Part shown: one piece after another, positions 9,973 through 21,822 of the stretch
Position numbering within the stretch: position 1 is the first letter of the stretch
Layout: every line of letters starts with the position of its first letter
Source: Erpobdella octoculata
Lineage: Eukaryota > Annelida > Clitellata > Hirudinida > Erpobdellidae
Length of the DNA stretch: 64,000 nt
Reading direction: 5' to 3'
Assembly (NCBI GenBank): GCA_963978895.1
Contig: OZ022240.1
Location: forward strand, 40,799,768 to 40,863,767
Position numbers and translations under genes: made by a program
The notes under the pieces: generated by a model
The model's input: only the letters and a program-made list of their open reading frames with translations
Databases searched by the model: none
Told to the model about the DNA's origin: nothing

Positions 9973-12900
9973 CTAAAAAATTAGAGTAAAAAACATTCTT
10001 AACTCAAATATATAGTAACAAATTCAAAGTATTTTGTAAAAAATACTTATTTGCGATTTTTATAATTTGCTAAAAACATGTTGTACGAATTTATTAATTT
10101 ATTTTATTAAATCTAGAGTAACTCGGTGTTAGCCAACGTCTCTGCAATTTTTATTTTTTTTATTCAAATAAATGTTTTAGTTTTTTAGGTTTTTATTTTA
10201 AAAATAATTGTTTTTTTTTTATAATTTTTTTTACATTTCTCAATAGGAGAAAAAATGAAAAACCTGTAAAATTTATTTTATTGCTTAAAAACAGAATAAA
10301 AGGTTTAAGTTTAGTTTTTTTATTCAATTGAGTTTTTATTTTTTGAATAATTTTAAACAAATTTTTAAACTTGAAAATTAATAAACAAGATTTATAGGAA
10401 TTAAATACTAGTTATATATTTTTTGATATAGAAGAATATTTTCATTTGTTTTTTTATATCGTTATTTTTTTTTACATTTCCATATTCATTGCTTTTTTAT
10501 TTATCAAACTTTTATTCAATAAAACTATTATATAAACCATTTGAAATTATTTATTCAACGATTATTGCTTAAAAACAAAATACATAAATCTACATATAAT
10601 TCAATTTTTATTTCAATGACTTTTTTATTATGAATGCTTTAAATAATAATATTTTTTTATATAATTTCAACACTTTTTAAATAGTAATATTCACTTTCAC
10701 AATTATTAAACTGTATTTATTAGAAATAAATAAACCTTTTTATTTACTTTAACAAAAGTTACATTTAACAAAGTGCCACCAATGTTTATTGTTATATTTA
10801 ACATTTTAAGCATATGGTTAGTGATTATTGTTTAGTTTATTTAAAAAGTTCACAACTCTGTTGAATGTACGGTCGGATATGAAATGTCCGAATACCGAAA
10901 TAAAAAAAAACTAAATCACATCAAAATCACCCGTGCAACATCATGCAATTCAGCTAATTAAAAAAAATACTTGTTTGGTTTCCTTGATATCAATAACAAC
11001 ATGTTTTATTTCATCCTTCTTTTTTGATGATAATATTAAACATATTAAACAGTTTCCTTTCATAAATTCTTGGAAAATTATTTCTAAATTGATATCTGAC
11101 AAATCAGTTCTAAAAGGTATCCATCCTACAAAATTCATTCTTTGGGTTACCTGAATGAGAATTTTAATAAAGTTTGTTAAACCTTTCAATAGAAACACTA
11201 TTTGAGTGAAAAAATGAAATTATACGTTTTAATACAAAATGGTTAATATGGAAATTTGGTAAACTAAAAAAAAGTTGATTTCATATGTAAAAAAAAATTA
11301 AGCGCATATACTTTAAAATAAGCGAACGTTTTAAGAGCTTTTCTGTAAGCCTTCTCAAATATTGACAACCAGTATTCATTTGGCATTCTAGTGAATCCAC
11401 AAAGTAAGTTGTCATTTTTATCAACAGGAAAAAAATCATCAATTATAACCTGAATTGAAAAATGGTTGACAACATTTGTAAAAACCCATTTTTACAATTC
11501 AAATAAAATCTAATGAATATTTAAATATTTCAATAATGTAAAATTAGTACCGTTCTAAATTCTCCTTCGAAATAAAGTTGAACCGTATATTTTCCTGATG
11601 GATTGTATATTATTTCGCCATTTTCATTTTGTTCATAAATAAGACTAAATAAAAAAATTTAAATTTTTTATTACTCGGTTGATGTTATAATTATTTTACA
11701 ATTTATTGTATTAATATTAACTACTTTGTGATTATTTTTTTATTGAATTTCAATTCATATTGAATACAAGCAGCAATTGGAGCATAAAGATATTCATCCT
11801 TGAGGAGATTCTAGAAAAATTTTACTTGTATGTTAGCATATGTTGTAAAAAATGTTTAATTATATCGCACCATGCAATTTTACGAAAACTACAATGACAG
11901 AAATAAAACAATTTATTTAAGGTTTACTCAAATTTTCAAATTAATGTATAATAAAATAACAAAGAGTTGTACTTACATGAGAAATTTTCAATTCTTTTAA
12001 ATTTTTGTCACGTACAATATCGCTGAGCCTCATGTAAGCAACTTTTTTTTCTTTAAGATCATCATGACAATATAGATATTCATCTCTGTCAATAAATTAT
12101 ATATGGACAATAATTTTAATATACAAATTAAGTAGACAATCTATTAAATTAACTAATTAATAACAATTTGTAATTGAAAATTACAATTTTCTTATAATTG
12201 AAATAATTTGTAGAAGGATTATGACTATATAGATATTTATTTTTATCAATAACAAATTTATAAAATGAATTTATTATATAAAGTAAAAAATATTTTTTAA
12301 AATAACTAATTGATAACTTATTAATAACTAATTAAAATAACCAACTAAAAACCAATTAAAAGCAACTTGTTACAAAAAAACAGCTATTATTAAATGTGTT
12401 TTCACCAAAAGTAATGAACTTAGAAATTCAGTTTGTTTTCTAGTTTTTTAGTTTTTATTGTTTATTGAACTGTTTATATAGTTTAAGTTGATTTATTTAA
12501 AAAAAAAACAAATTTTAGAAGCGTAATAAAACCTAAACAATTTGAATTCTTCTTCTTTCTTTAACAAAGTTGATAGTGAACTTGGAAAAAAAGTAATTAA
12601 CAAAAAAATAAATTAATCCGAGTTGAAATAAATGTATAAAATAAACAAAATTAAGACAGAAAATAAAAATATTTGTATTTATTTCAAACACAATGAATTT
12701 TATTAAAACTGAAACAAAAATATATTTTTGTTTTGTTCAGTTGAATTCACTACTTAGTCAAATAAAAAATAGTTTGATTTAAAAAAAACTTAAAACTTAC
12801 TCTGACTTTTTTATGTCTTAGTTTAGAAAATATGTAAAACTACATTTTGATAAAAAAAATGAATAACTTAAAGCGTGAATTAATTACTGTTTTTTATCAA

Positions 12901-15900
12901 ATTTATTAAGGAATTTTAACGCATATTTACTCAGTTTTCTTATTTTTTCATAAATTTCAAAATCAGTTTTACAATTCAAATTTTACTTTTTGAAAAAAAT
13001 AATTTTTTAAAATATATCTTGACGCAAAAATAACTAGATGCAAAGTTACAATTGCTTATTTGATGTCAAGAAATGTACTAAAATTAACTTATTCTAAAAT
13101 AATAAATTTGAAAAAAAAAACTTTTGGGTTCAAACTAATGCGCCATTTCCCGTTGATTTGATTAGTTGATTTAATGCCAAACTATATATTTTAAAATATA
13201 AGTTGTTGTTACACAAAGTCCGAAAACATGAATTATAATTTAAAGTATCTAAAACAAATACAAACCAATAATATCTAAAATAAACCGTTAAACAAGGTTT
13301 TTTTTACAAGTTCCTTATATTTCAGGATTTGCTAGTTTTACATTTAATGCATTTTCTTCTTTGTAAATGTTTCTATAATTATGTTTCATTTTTGTTTTTT
13401 TTTTCAAAACATAGACGAATTATTTTGGTAATTAAATTTTTTAAGAAATTTATCTAACTAGTAGAGTGCATTGCCATAAAGGGCAAGCCTATACTTTTAA
13501 TTTCAACTTAGTTGGATGACGGCAAATTTATTAATCTTCTTTTTGAGGGTTTGCAAGCAATACGCAAACAAGCTAGTAAGACCGGCAGTTAAGTTAATGT
13601 GAAAGATTTAAAAACAATTTAAAATATTTTCTAATTTGATATAATTGACATATCATGGCAAACTTAATTGCTTCAATCAAGTCACCATTTTAAAGTTTCT
13701 AATTAAAGTTTGAACTATAAAAAAACTTTAAAACTTACTTTAGCAGTTCTGCATGTTCATTTTTGTAACTAGAAATAATTTGAAAATAAAATTTGAAATA
13801 ATAATTGAATTACTAGAAACATTAAATACCTAAGTGATTTTTTTGTTTTTGTTTTATTTCGAAAACTTTAAAAACTCAATCACATCAATATCAAACATTC
13901 AAAGTGTCTCCTTTCTTCGGGCAACACGATCGACACTACGCACGTTAATGTAAAAATGCACGATGGCCTAATCTCGTACGCATTTGCAGTTTCCTCCGAT
14001 TAAAATTATTGTCTATATGCTATTATTGAAGAGTCCATGGGCTACCGGAAAGTCGCGCTACTCGTGTTCAAGTAAATGCATGATAACAGACTAGTCTATC
14101 TCAACCCAGATCTTCAATCGACCAGCTCCGTTGGTGGCCGCAGACGACTCCGATCGTCGTCTTCCGGACATCTCGTCGTGCCAGCTTCACGTCAAGCATC
14201 ACTCGGCGACAGATGTTTTAGAGTCATTGGCCCAAGACGTGGACCGATCTTCCGTTGGCAATCAAGCTTGCTACGTCCAAAACGGAGTTTTGCTTTTTGC
14301 TTAAAACTTTTTTTTTCTCACAGTCTCCTTCAATCTTCTTCTCATATTCAGTGACTCCGAAGAGCATTAAAAAATTATTTTGTAAACACATTTTACCCAA
14401 ATCGGCAACGGTTTGGTTATCCAGTTCACACAACGTCTTTGTCCCACGCACCATACTCGCGCTGGTAATCGCTGGTAATTCTGGATGTTAAGGTGAGAAA
14501 ACACTTTCCGTCTTCAACTAGCTTTTCACCGTTTATTTCTTCTATAGCGCTGCGTTGCGCCCTTCGAGTTGCTTTTATATTTGTCATTTTCACATCATAT
14601 TTGTATTGATTACGAACTTAATTTCGTAACTTTTCTGTTGAGCGCCCTTTAACTTCAAAGGATTTTTTATTAAAGTTTGAAGTTCTGATAGCTGTAAACG
14701 ACATAGAATTTATGATTTGAATGTTTTTAGATCATGTTTCACTTAAAATAATTGATCAAATAATTAAGTTTTTGTATAATTATATTTTTTTTATTTTCTT
14801 TTTTAAATATATATTTTACGAGCAATACAAAAAAAACATAAAAGTAAAGTGAATCAAATACAAATGAAATCTTATTTAGAACACTCAGATAATATTTGTA
14901 AGTAAAAAAAAACCTAGAAATAACAGACATTAATTTTTTTCAAGTTGATAATAACCTATATTCTAAATTAAAAATAACTGTAGAAAACAATTGAAAAAAA
15001 ACTTGAACAATTAAAAACCCGAAACACAAGTTTAATTTAATTTTAACAGAAAACCTGAAAACTCACTTATGCAACTTTGTTCGCTCATTTTTGTAACTAT
15101 AAAAAACGTTAAAAACAAATTTAAAAAAATTAAACAATTGCACAAAAAAAAACTTTGTTTAAAATAAAAAAAAAACAATATAAAACATAAAACAAGTTTT
15201 ATTCTATTTTGAAGAATTAAAAAGAATTTTTGTTAGTATTTTTTTAAAACCAATAAAACGTAAAATCAAGTTTAAATAAAAATTAACAACTTGAAGCACG
15301 TTTATTTTATTTTTAAAAATTGAAAAACCAAAAGCCTGGAAACTAACTCCATCAACTTCATATCTTTTTTAAAACTATAAAAAAAAATGATTTGAGTAAA
15401 AACTGAAAAACTTAAACACAAAACACAAATTTTATTAATTTTTTTTCAAACTCAAAATAACAAATATTAAAAACTTACTTCTGAATATCTGTTAATACTT
15501 TTTGGAAACTTGAAAATGTTAAACAAAATAAGTTCAAATAAAAAGTAAACAACTTAAAACCTAAAACATATGTTATTTTTTATTCTTAAAACTTAAAAAA
15601 ATTAAAAACTTACAGTTTTGTTTGTTTTTCATCAATACTGAAAAAATGTGCAAAATATTATAAAACGTTAAGCAGCTTTAAATAAAAAAAACACAAGTTT
15701 AATTTTGTTTTTTAAACCTGAAAAAGAAATAATTAGAGAATTACTTTTGCAGTTCTGTTTGTTTTTCTTTGGGACTAAAAAAAAGTTGAATCATTTTTAA
15801 AAGCTAAACAACTTGAAACACAAACCACAAGTTATATTTCTTTTTGAAAAAAATGAAAATTTATTTTTGTAACCTTGTTGAAAAACATTAGATACCTACG

Positions 15901-18900
15901 TGGTTTGTTTTATTTCGAAAACTTTAAAACTTAATCACATCAATATCAAACATTCAAAGTTCACTTTGGTGTTTCTATTGAAATTGTTGTCAGTCTTAAA
16001 ATTAAAACAAATAATTGATTTAGTTTAGTCGCTTTAATAATTTTTTATTAACTTATTGTGTCACGTCGAGTTTTTACCTGCTACCACAAACAAGTGAAAT
16101 TAAAAAACGCGTTAAAACGAGTATTAAAATGTATTTTTGAACCCAAATAGGAAAAGCTATATAAAATAAATTTATTCAATAGAAACTAATATATAAACCA
16201 GTTGAATTTATTTAATCGACGATTATTGCTTAAAAACAAATAAACATAAATCTACAATTAATTCAATTTTTATTTCAATGACTTTTTTATTTTAAATGCT
16301 TTAAATAATAATGTTATTTTATATAATTTCAACACGTTTCAAAATAGTAATAAAAAGTTCACAACTCAGTTTAATGTACGGTCGGATATGAAATGTTCAG
16401 ATACCGAAAAAAAACTAAATCACATCAAAATCACACGTGTAACAGCTAATTAAACAAAAAATACTTGTTTGGTTTCTTTGATATCAACAACAAAATGTTT
16501 CATTGCATACTTCTTTTTGATAAATTATTGATAACTAATTAAAATAACCAACTAAAAACCAATTAAAAACAACTTATTAAAAAAAACAGCTATTATTGAA
16601 TGTGTTTTCGCTAAAAGTAATCAACTTAGCAATTAAGTTTGTTTTCTAGTTTTTTTAGTTTGTAATTGTTTATTGAACTGTTTATATAGTTTGAGTTGAT
16701 TTATTAAAAAAAACCAAATTTTAGAAGCGTAAATAAACCTAAACAATTCTCCTAAGTTGAGTTCGTCTTCTTCTGGGAAAATACTAATTAACAAGAAAAA
16801 AAATTAATCCGACTTGAAATAAATGTTTAAAATAAACAAAATTAAGACAAAAAATAAAAATATTTGTATTCATTTCAAACACAATATTTTTTATTGAAAC
16901 TGAAACAAAAATATATTTGTGTTTTGTTCATTTGAATTCACTACTTAGTCAAATAAAAAATAGTTTGATTGAAAACAAGTAAATTAAAAACGAATTTTTA
17001 AAACCAATGCTTTTATATGTAATTAAAACACAAATTTTGCAATCAATTTTTTATTATATTACTCTTTTATTTTATGTTAAATTGGAAATATCTTAATTAT
17101 ATCAAAATATCGAAATTAATTAAAATTATCTAAATTTATTGACTTATTGTAAAACTAATAATTGAATATTGCATTGTCTTCTATTTTAAGCATGTATGCA
17201 AAATTTGAAAAAATCTATCATCAGGAAGTGACTCAAAAATTGATTGCAAGATTTGAAACAGACAGAGAAACAAACAGACAGACAGAGAAACAGAGACGAC
17301 GAGTTAATAAAAGCATTGGTAATAATAATAAAAATATCATCAAAAAGCATCGAATTTAAATATCTGAACTATTTTCATGAAAATTTCGTACACGCTTGAG
17401 AATCGCGGTCAGTGAGTGTGGTTTGTGTTAACTTGGTAAAATAGTCTGCCAGTCGGTTAGCGTTTTGTGGTCAAGAAAACCCTCAAGAAAACCCTCAAGA
17501 AAACCCCCAAGAAAACCCTCAAGAAAACCCTCAAGAAACCCCTCGATAAAATCCTCAAGAAAATTAACTCAATAAATTGACTTATTGTAAAACTAATAAT
17601 TGAATATTGCATTGTCTTCTATCTTGAGCATGTATGCAAAATTTGAAAAAAATCTATCATCAGGAAGTGACTCAAAAATTGATTGCAAGATTTGAAACAG
17701 ACAGAGAAACAGACAGAGAAACAGACAGAGAAACAGACAGAGAAACAGAGCCGACGAGTTAATAAAAGCATTGGTAAAAAAACTGGAAAATTTACTCTGA
17801 CTTTTTTATGTCTTAGTTTAGAAAATATGTAAAACTAAAAATTGATAAAATGTTTATTTTTTTTACATGAGATTAAAAACGGATTGATGTCAAAAATAAT
17901 AAAGAACGTACTTTAACAATGGGTAATCTTGTTCATTTTCGAGGCTGAAAAAATTAAAATTACAATTTTTAAAAATAATTCAAAATTTGAAACATGATTT
18001 TCAAAACATCAACGAAAGACTGTTTAAAATATACTAACAAATTTCATCACTTTGTAATAAATCACTGAAAAAATTTTTTTTAGCTTTTCCCATGTTTATT
18101 TTTTTCCTTGAGATTAAAAACGGGTTGATGTCAAAAATATTAAAAGAATGAGGCACTATTTTTCTAAAATAAGAAAAGTACATTTACAAATTTGTTTGTT
18201 TTTTAGTCTAGAAAAATGTAAATTTACAAGTTGAAAAAAAAACTTGAAGCATGAAATATATATTTTTTCAAAACATGAAGAAACGACTGCCTAAAGTTTA
18301 CTGAATAAAAATCACTTGAAGGAGGTTTTGTTACTTTAGTTTTTTTGGTAAAAGATTAAAAACGGGTTGATAAAAAATGTGTAATAATGACATATTATTG
18401 TGTGCAATATTAAAAACTGCTGTTACAATTGTTTTGTTAAAGAATTGTGTATTTTTTTATAAAGTTTAATTTACTTGTTTGCTATTGTTATTTATAAGTA
18501 TATACTAAATTAATAAATAAAACAAATCTCAACAATTATGTGATAGCGGTTTACCTGTAAATTACTCTATATTTATTTTTATTATTGTTTATTTGATGCC
18601 TCATAAATTTGTTAAAGTAACCTTGCTAAGTTTTTTCTTCTTTCTTTCCATTTTCTGACACATATGACCAGAAGTAAACATAATAGAAGAACAATCAGGA
18701 TGACTGATATAGTAGTCGCAATTAATACAGTTTCTAATTAAACAGTTTTAGTCTAATGGAAATTATTCTATTCCAAACAAAAACAACATTTGTGTAAAAT
18801 TTATAATGAAATATTACTTTTGTTATTTTCAGAACTTTCATGTATTTCAGAATTTTCATGTATTTCAGAAGTTTCAGTTGGAAAAGCAAAAATTTCAATT

Positions 18901-21822
18901 GGTGTAATTTTGCATTCTTTCGTAGTTTCAATTTGACAGATGGCTGTGCAAGTATACAATCCAGCTAACTGAATGTCATTTCTTGTTAAAAGTGAATTGT
19001 TGATAATTTTTGTATTAAATTCCCAGAAATATGAACAATTGATATTATCACTTTTGTCAACATAACAATTTGTATCTTTCATGTTGTTTTCAGTTATGTT
19101 GAAATATCTTTGTAAAGGATATCTAACATCTGCAATTGCCAATAAAAATTAAAACAGAAAAGTTTGTTGATATTTAAGTACAAAATAATTGAAAAAAAAA
19201 TACATTTAACTTCTAATGTGGGAAGAAAACATGAATCAAATATCGAACTGTTTTCTACTTCACATTCATATGTAATTCCATCAATGAAATTTTCAGGTGG
19301 AATTTCATCTTGGTGTATAATTGATTTCATATAATTTTCTCTCAATTTAATTTTGTGTCTTTTTAAATAAAGTTCTATAAAAGTTTTATTTTTGTTTCTT
19401 CCAATCCATCTAATCCAAAATGTTAAATTTGGATTTCCGTAGTAGTCCAATGAACAATATCTTTCAAGTAGATCATCATAAGCTTTCAATCCAGGACAAT
19501 CATTTTGTCTAATAACAGGATGGTTTATATTGGAATAACATTTCATCTCTTCAATATGTAATAAGATTATATTTAGTGAAACAGTAATTACAAAAGTTTG
19601 TAAAAAATTGTTAGAAATTTGAGTGACGGAACCTTATTATTAGAAAAATTAAAGTTTTTGTAATTTTGTTTATATTAGTGTAAATAATAATTTTTAAATT
19701 TAAATTGTTTAACCCAGAAAAAACAATTTAACAATAACAATAACTACCGAGGTAGTTGTTTTTATACAAGAGTTTATGATGATGCAAAGTAGAACACATT
19801 GTTTGTGATGTTCAACGTCCATCTATTACATGTCTGAATTGCATGCAGCTAAATACTCTTCAAACAAGGTTAAGTTTTTAGACGCGGGTTATGATGCGTG
19901 TGAAGTTAGCAATATTGCTGGCCGTGCAAATTTAAAAACATTTGTGTGCATTTGGGCTGTGCTATACAAAATTGAATGGGGTTTTAAAAATAAAATCTAA
20001 TGTTATAAGAGCTTTTTTACTGTTCAACAAAAAGTTATAAGCCAAAAACGACGATTTTTTGACGAAAATTTCATAAAATAAAACTTTCACCAAAAGACTG
20101 GTAAAAATATTATATTATAAAAAATTTTAAAGCTATTTCAACAGGCGCTAATATTATCAGCCTCCGGGGTATCCGATCAATTTTATTATGTGCCCTATTA
20201 AATATTTGGTAGTTCAGGATTTAAGTTTGATAAGTCTATTTATAGTTGAATTACATTAAATAATTATAAATAGCAAAAAGTCTTTAGTGCTCGATGTCTC
20301 GAGTTCGATTATTGCAAAAACAATTTTTTTTTAATATCTCATCTCAAAATTCCCTTGGGCATGGAATGTACTTTAACGACTTTTATCCACTTGTGGTCAA
20401 CAATTGAATAACGGCTAAAAAACTTGGTAATAATAAGGTGCAGCCTATAGAAAAGCGTTCTGGTGACAGTACAGGTAACTGTGTGATTCCAAGGTACTGT
20501 TTCTTGGTGCCTCTGAAGTTTAGCAACTGGCGCTTTTAATAAATTTTTTATTGTAATCCTAAAACAAAATGTTGTTTAATTTCTTAAATAGGCATATAAT
20601 ACAAGTATCACCTTGACAGCATATTTGGAAGTGAGTTTAAATGTGATTAAGAGATTTACGCGGACATCATCAACAAACATGTGAAGTTAGAGAAAAGCGA
20701 GTTATAAAAATAGTTAACCTTTTCATAATCAGTTAAAAAAACTAAATTCTAAAATTAAAATTTGAAAATATCTAACTTACCACCAACCACTACTTCAACA
20801 GTGCAAGCAATAAATCTTTGTTGTCCTATTCTGGTTGCTATTTTACACCAATAAGTTCCTGCACTTTCCTCTCTTGCATGAAGTATTGTGATATTACAAA
20901 ATTGTGTTCCTTTTTGACAAATAGCTTCGTAATTTCTCCAATATTTGTTTTCATTCATACTATAAACATTAATTTCAATGCCTCCTCCATATGGTTTATA
21001 ACTCCACGTCAATCTTCTGACATTGATGTTATTTAAATTGCATGATAATTCTTTTGATTTTCCAACATTTACGAGTTCAGTTTTTATATCTGAAGTAATA
21101 AGATATTACAATGTTAGTCACATTTTAGTTCAGTTTTTAAGTACGTTTGAAAATTTATAATGAAAATGTTTAAATTGTTTTTTATTTATGATCGCTAATT
21201 GTATGGTTGGTATTAACAAAACGTGTAAACCTTTCAATTTTGTAACTTCAGGTCTGATTAATTAGTATTTGTTAACATATAAATAGAAAAGGGTTATTCA
21301 AAATTAAGAGTGAATTAAAACAAGACAATTTTTAGTATTATTAATAATAATAAAACTTTAAATAAAAAAATGGTTTCTTTAGCCAGAAAACATTTTTATT
21401 ATAATTTTATTCGAACTGTTTTAAATATAAAAAGGATCTGCTATTTCAAAATATCTATCACGTATGAAATAAGCTCAGATTTTGAAAAAAGACAGCTGCT
21501 TTCCGCCATTAAGACTCTAGTTTTATAAATTCGTCTTTACATTATTTTGCTAAAACGTTTGAGTTACATTCAGGTTTGATAAAAATGATATTACACAATA
21601 GAACAAAAATGACATTAACAAATATAATGACCATTTATTGTTGATTAACTTATATTTTATCTTATGAAATTGAAAAAATATTTTGCATAGTGTAATTTAA
21701 TCTTGCTTCAGTAATGAAATAATAATCAAATTATTTAGTAAGATCATTAAAATACCTTCACTACTTGTCATCAATGACAATGAAATGTAAAATAAAACAG
21801 AAAATAACTGTAATCGCCACAT
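8201..21822 (-). CDS. Receptor gene 1: signal peptide, three Ig domains, TM helix, micro-exon tail, calpain-like pseudoprotease (spliced)
   Basis: Exons (minus strand, in order): 21756-21822, 20781-21089, 19204-19548, 18818-19129, 18622-18733, micro-exons (listed separately), 11977-12085, 11725-11810, 11551-11644, 11312-11449, 10971-11150, 9891-9972, 9741-9831, 9532-9634, 9406-9463, 8928-9130, 8752-8837, 8481-8558, 8201-8369. All borders are GT/AG. The phases run 1-1-1-1-2, then 2-0-2-0-0-0-1-2-0-1-0-2-2, and total 2622 nt without micro-exons, an intact frame of 873 codons plus TAA. The extracellular half would bind a ligand, and the cytoplasmic half carries an inactive calpain fold. The join between TM exon and calpain block is inferred from phase match, strand and the same order in gene 2. 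Alternatively, retention of the intron after the TM exon gives a short-tailed receptor (TAA at 18614), or these are two genes. Confidence 0.65.
10971..12085 (-). CDS. Gene 1 calpain-like core, catalytic Cys replaced
   Basis: Five exons encode a recognisable calpain protease core. In order they give the Cys-helix region LLKDEYLYAPIAA, strand GKYTVQLYFEGEFRTVIIDD, then FFPV, then NEYWLSIFEKAYRKAL (family: EFW-x-x-LLEKAYAK), GWIPFRTDLSDI (family: G-G-x-x-E-x-x-DLSD) and IKHVVIDIKE, where the His aligns with the calpain GHAYSV segment. In active calpains the first motif reads GDCWLLAA. Here Asp-Cys-Trp is Asp-Glu-Tyr, so the nucleophile is absent. The fold is likely kept and peptidase activity lost. 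An Asn-Pro-Trp (catalytic Asn) motif is not evident either. Confidence 0.75.
13739..17944 (-). CDS. Gene 1 micro-exon array (candidate optional cytoplasmic tail modules)
   Basis: Seven candidate exons are flanked by AG and GT: 17912-17944 (33 nt, LENEQDYPLL), 15745-15774 (30, PKEKQTELQ), 15614-15637 (24, IDEKQTK), 15479-15508 (30, FQKVLTDIQ), 15348-15374 (27, FKKDMKLM), 15067-15096 (30, YKNERTKLH) and 13739-13768 (30, YKNEHAELL). Every length is a multiple of three. Each starts with one base that completes a codon and ends with two bases of the next. They therefore all fit between the TM exon (phase 2 out) and the first calpain exon (phase 2 in), singly or in any combination. Several lie in a roughly 130-bp tandem repeat, which suggests origin by exon-plus-intron duplication. 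Only transcripts can show which are used. Confidence 0.5.
13906..14640 (+). mobile_element. 5'-truncated LINE 3' fragment in gene 1 intron
   Basis: The flanking sequence ends in ATTCAAAG, shared with 15955 and 31000 where TCACTTTGG follows, so foreign DNA starts here. A plus-strand frame reads RRRLRSSSSGHLVVP then LGDRCFRVIGPR, the conserved C-terminal tail of L2/CR1-like reverse transcriptase ORFs. The fragment is broken and ends in AT-rich sequence. The right border is approximate. Confidence 0.5.
14991..15880 (-). repeat. About 130-bp tandem repeat carrying micro-exons
   Basis: Successive units share an intron-like body (AAACACAAGTTT, then T-rich, then AAACTTAC) followed by a 24-30 nt AG/GT-bounded segment. 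Five candidate micro-exons fall at the same position in consecutive units. A sixth unit at about 15850 has lost its donor GT. Units have diverged but keep spacing. Confidence 0.55.
16973..17778. repeat. Interspersed repeat insertion with internal duplication
   Basis: The segment is bounded by GTTTGATT and AAAAAAACTG, which are contiguous at 29041 and 32302. It starts AAACAAGTAAATTAAAAACG, contains ACCAATGC and ends AAAAGCATTGGT, and it carries ACAGACAGAGAA microsatellites. A second copy is at 46014-46390 in opposite orientation. About 160 bp (17161-17310) is duplicated at 17597-17775, with a 12-bp minisatellite between. Confidence 0.65.
17472..17565. repeat. 12-bp minisatellite (AAGAAAACCCTC)n
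   Basis: About seven copies of AAGAAAACCCTC with minor changes, inside the repeat insertion at 16973-17778. Confidence 0.85.
18622..18733 (-). CDS. Gene 1 transmembrane exon
   Basis: This 112-nt exon (phase 1 in, phase 2 out) encodes KTV, then about 23 hydrophobic residues starting LIATTISVILIV, then the basic stretch RKWKERRKN. That is a single-pass type I helix obeying the positive-inside rule. The same exon is at 32890-32989 (gene 2) and 63719-63827 (gene 3). If the donor AG/GTTACT is not used, the frame ends at TAA after LARLL, giving a short cytoplasmic tail. Confidence 0.8.
18818..21089 (-). CDS. Gene 1 extracellular exons: three Ig-like domains and stalk
   Basis: Each domain sits on one phase 1-1 exon, the standard Ig arrangement. 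Ig1 (20781-21089) has ELSCNL, then LTWSYKP, then ESAGTYWCKIA, the Cys-Trp-Tyr-x-Cys core of a V-type domain. Ig2 (19204-19548) has RYCSLDYYGN, TFWIRW and GITYECEV. Ig3 (18818-19129) has INCSYFWEF and LAGLYTCTA. Several extra Cys and N-x-S/T sites fit an extracellular glycoprotein. Ig3 ends in a stalk with a direct repeat, SEIHEN-SEIHES, before the TM exon. Ig1 is nearly identical to Ig1 of gene 2, while Ig2 and Ig3 differ much more. Confidence 0.8.

Noticed and set aside
12802..12817. 16-nt segment ending at GTAAGT (CAT AAA AAA GTC AGA) repeated at 17805, 29060 and 32330
   Set aside because: It looks like another micro-exon, but its length is not a multiple of three and would break the phase into the calpain block. 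It is probably an intronic repeat unless paired with another shift.
14739..14930. Small Phe/Tyr-rich ORFs in introns (also 8533, 26502, 26780, 26877)
   Set aside because: AT-rich chance frames without splice support or conservation as protein between paralogous introns.
15850..15880. Eighth candidate micro-exon (GTTACAAAAATAAATT)
   Set aside because: The segment aligns with its neighbours but has no GT donor and no proper acceptor.
18185..18204. 20-nt AG/GT segment (CTA AAA AAC AAA CAA ATT)
   Set aside because: The length is out of phase and its acceptor AG is lost in the gene 3 copy at 63305.
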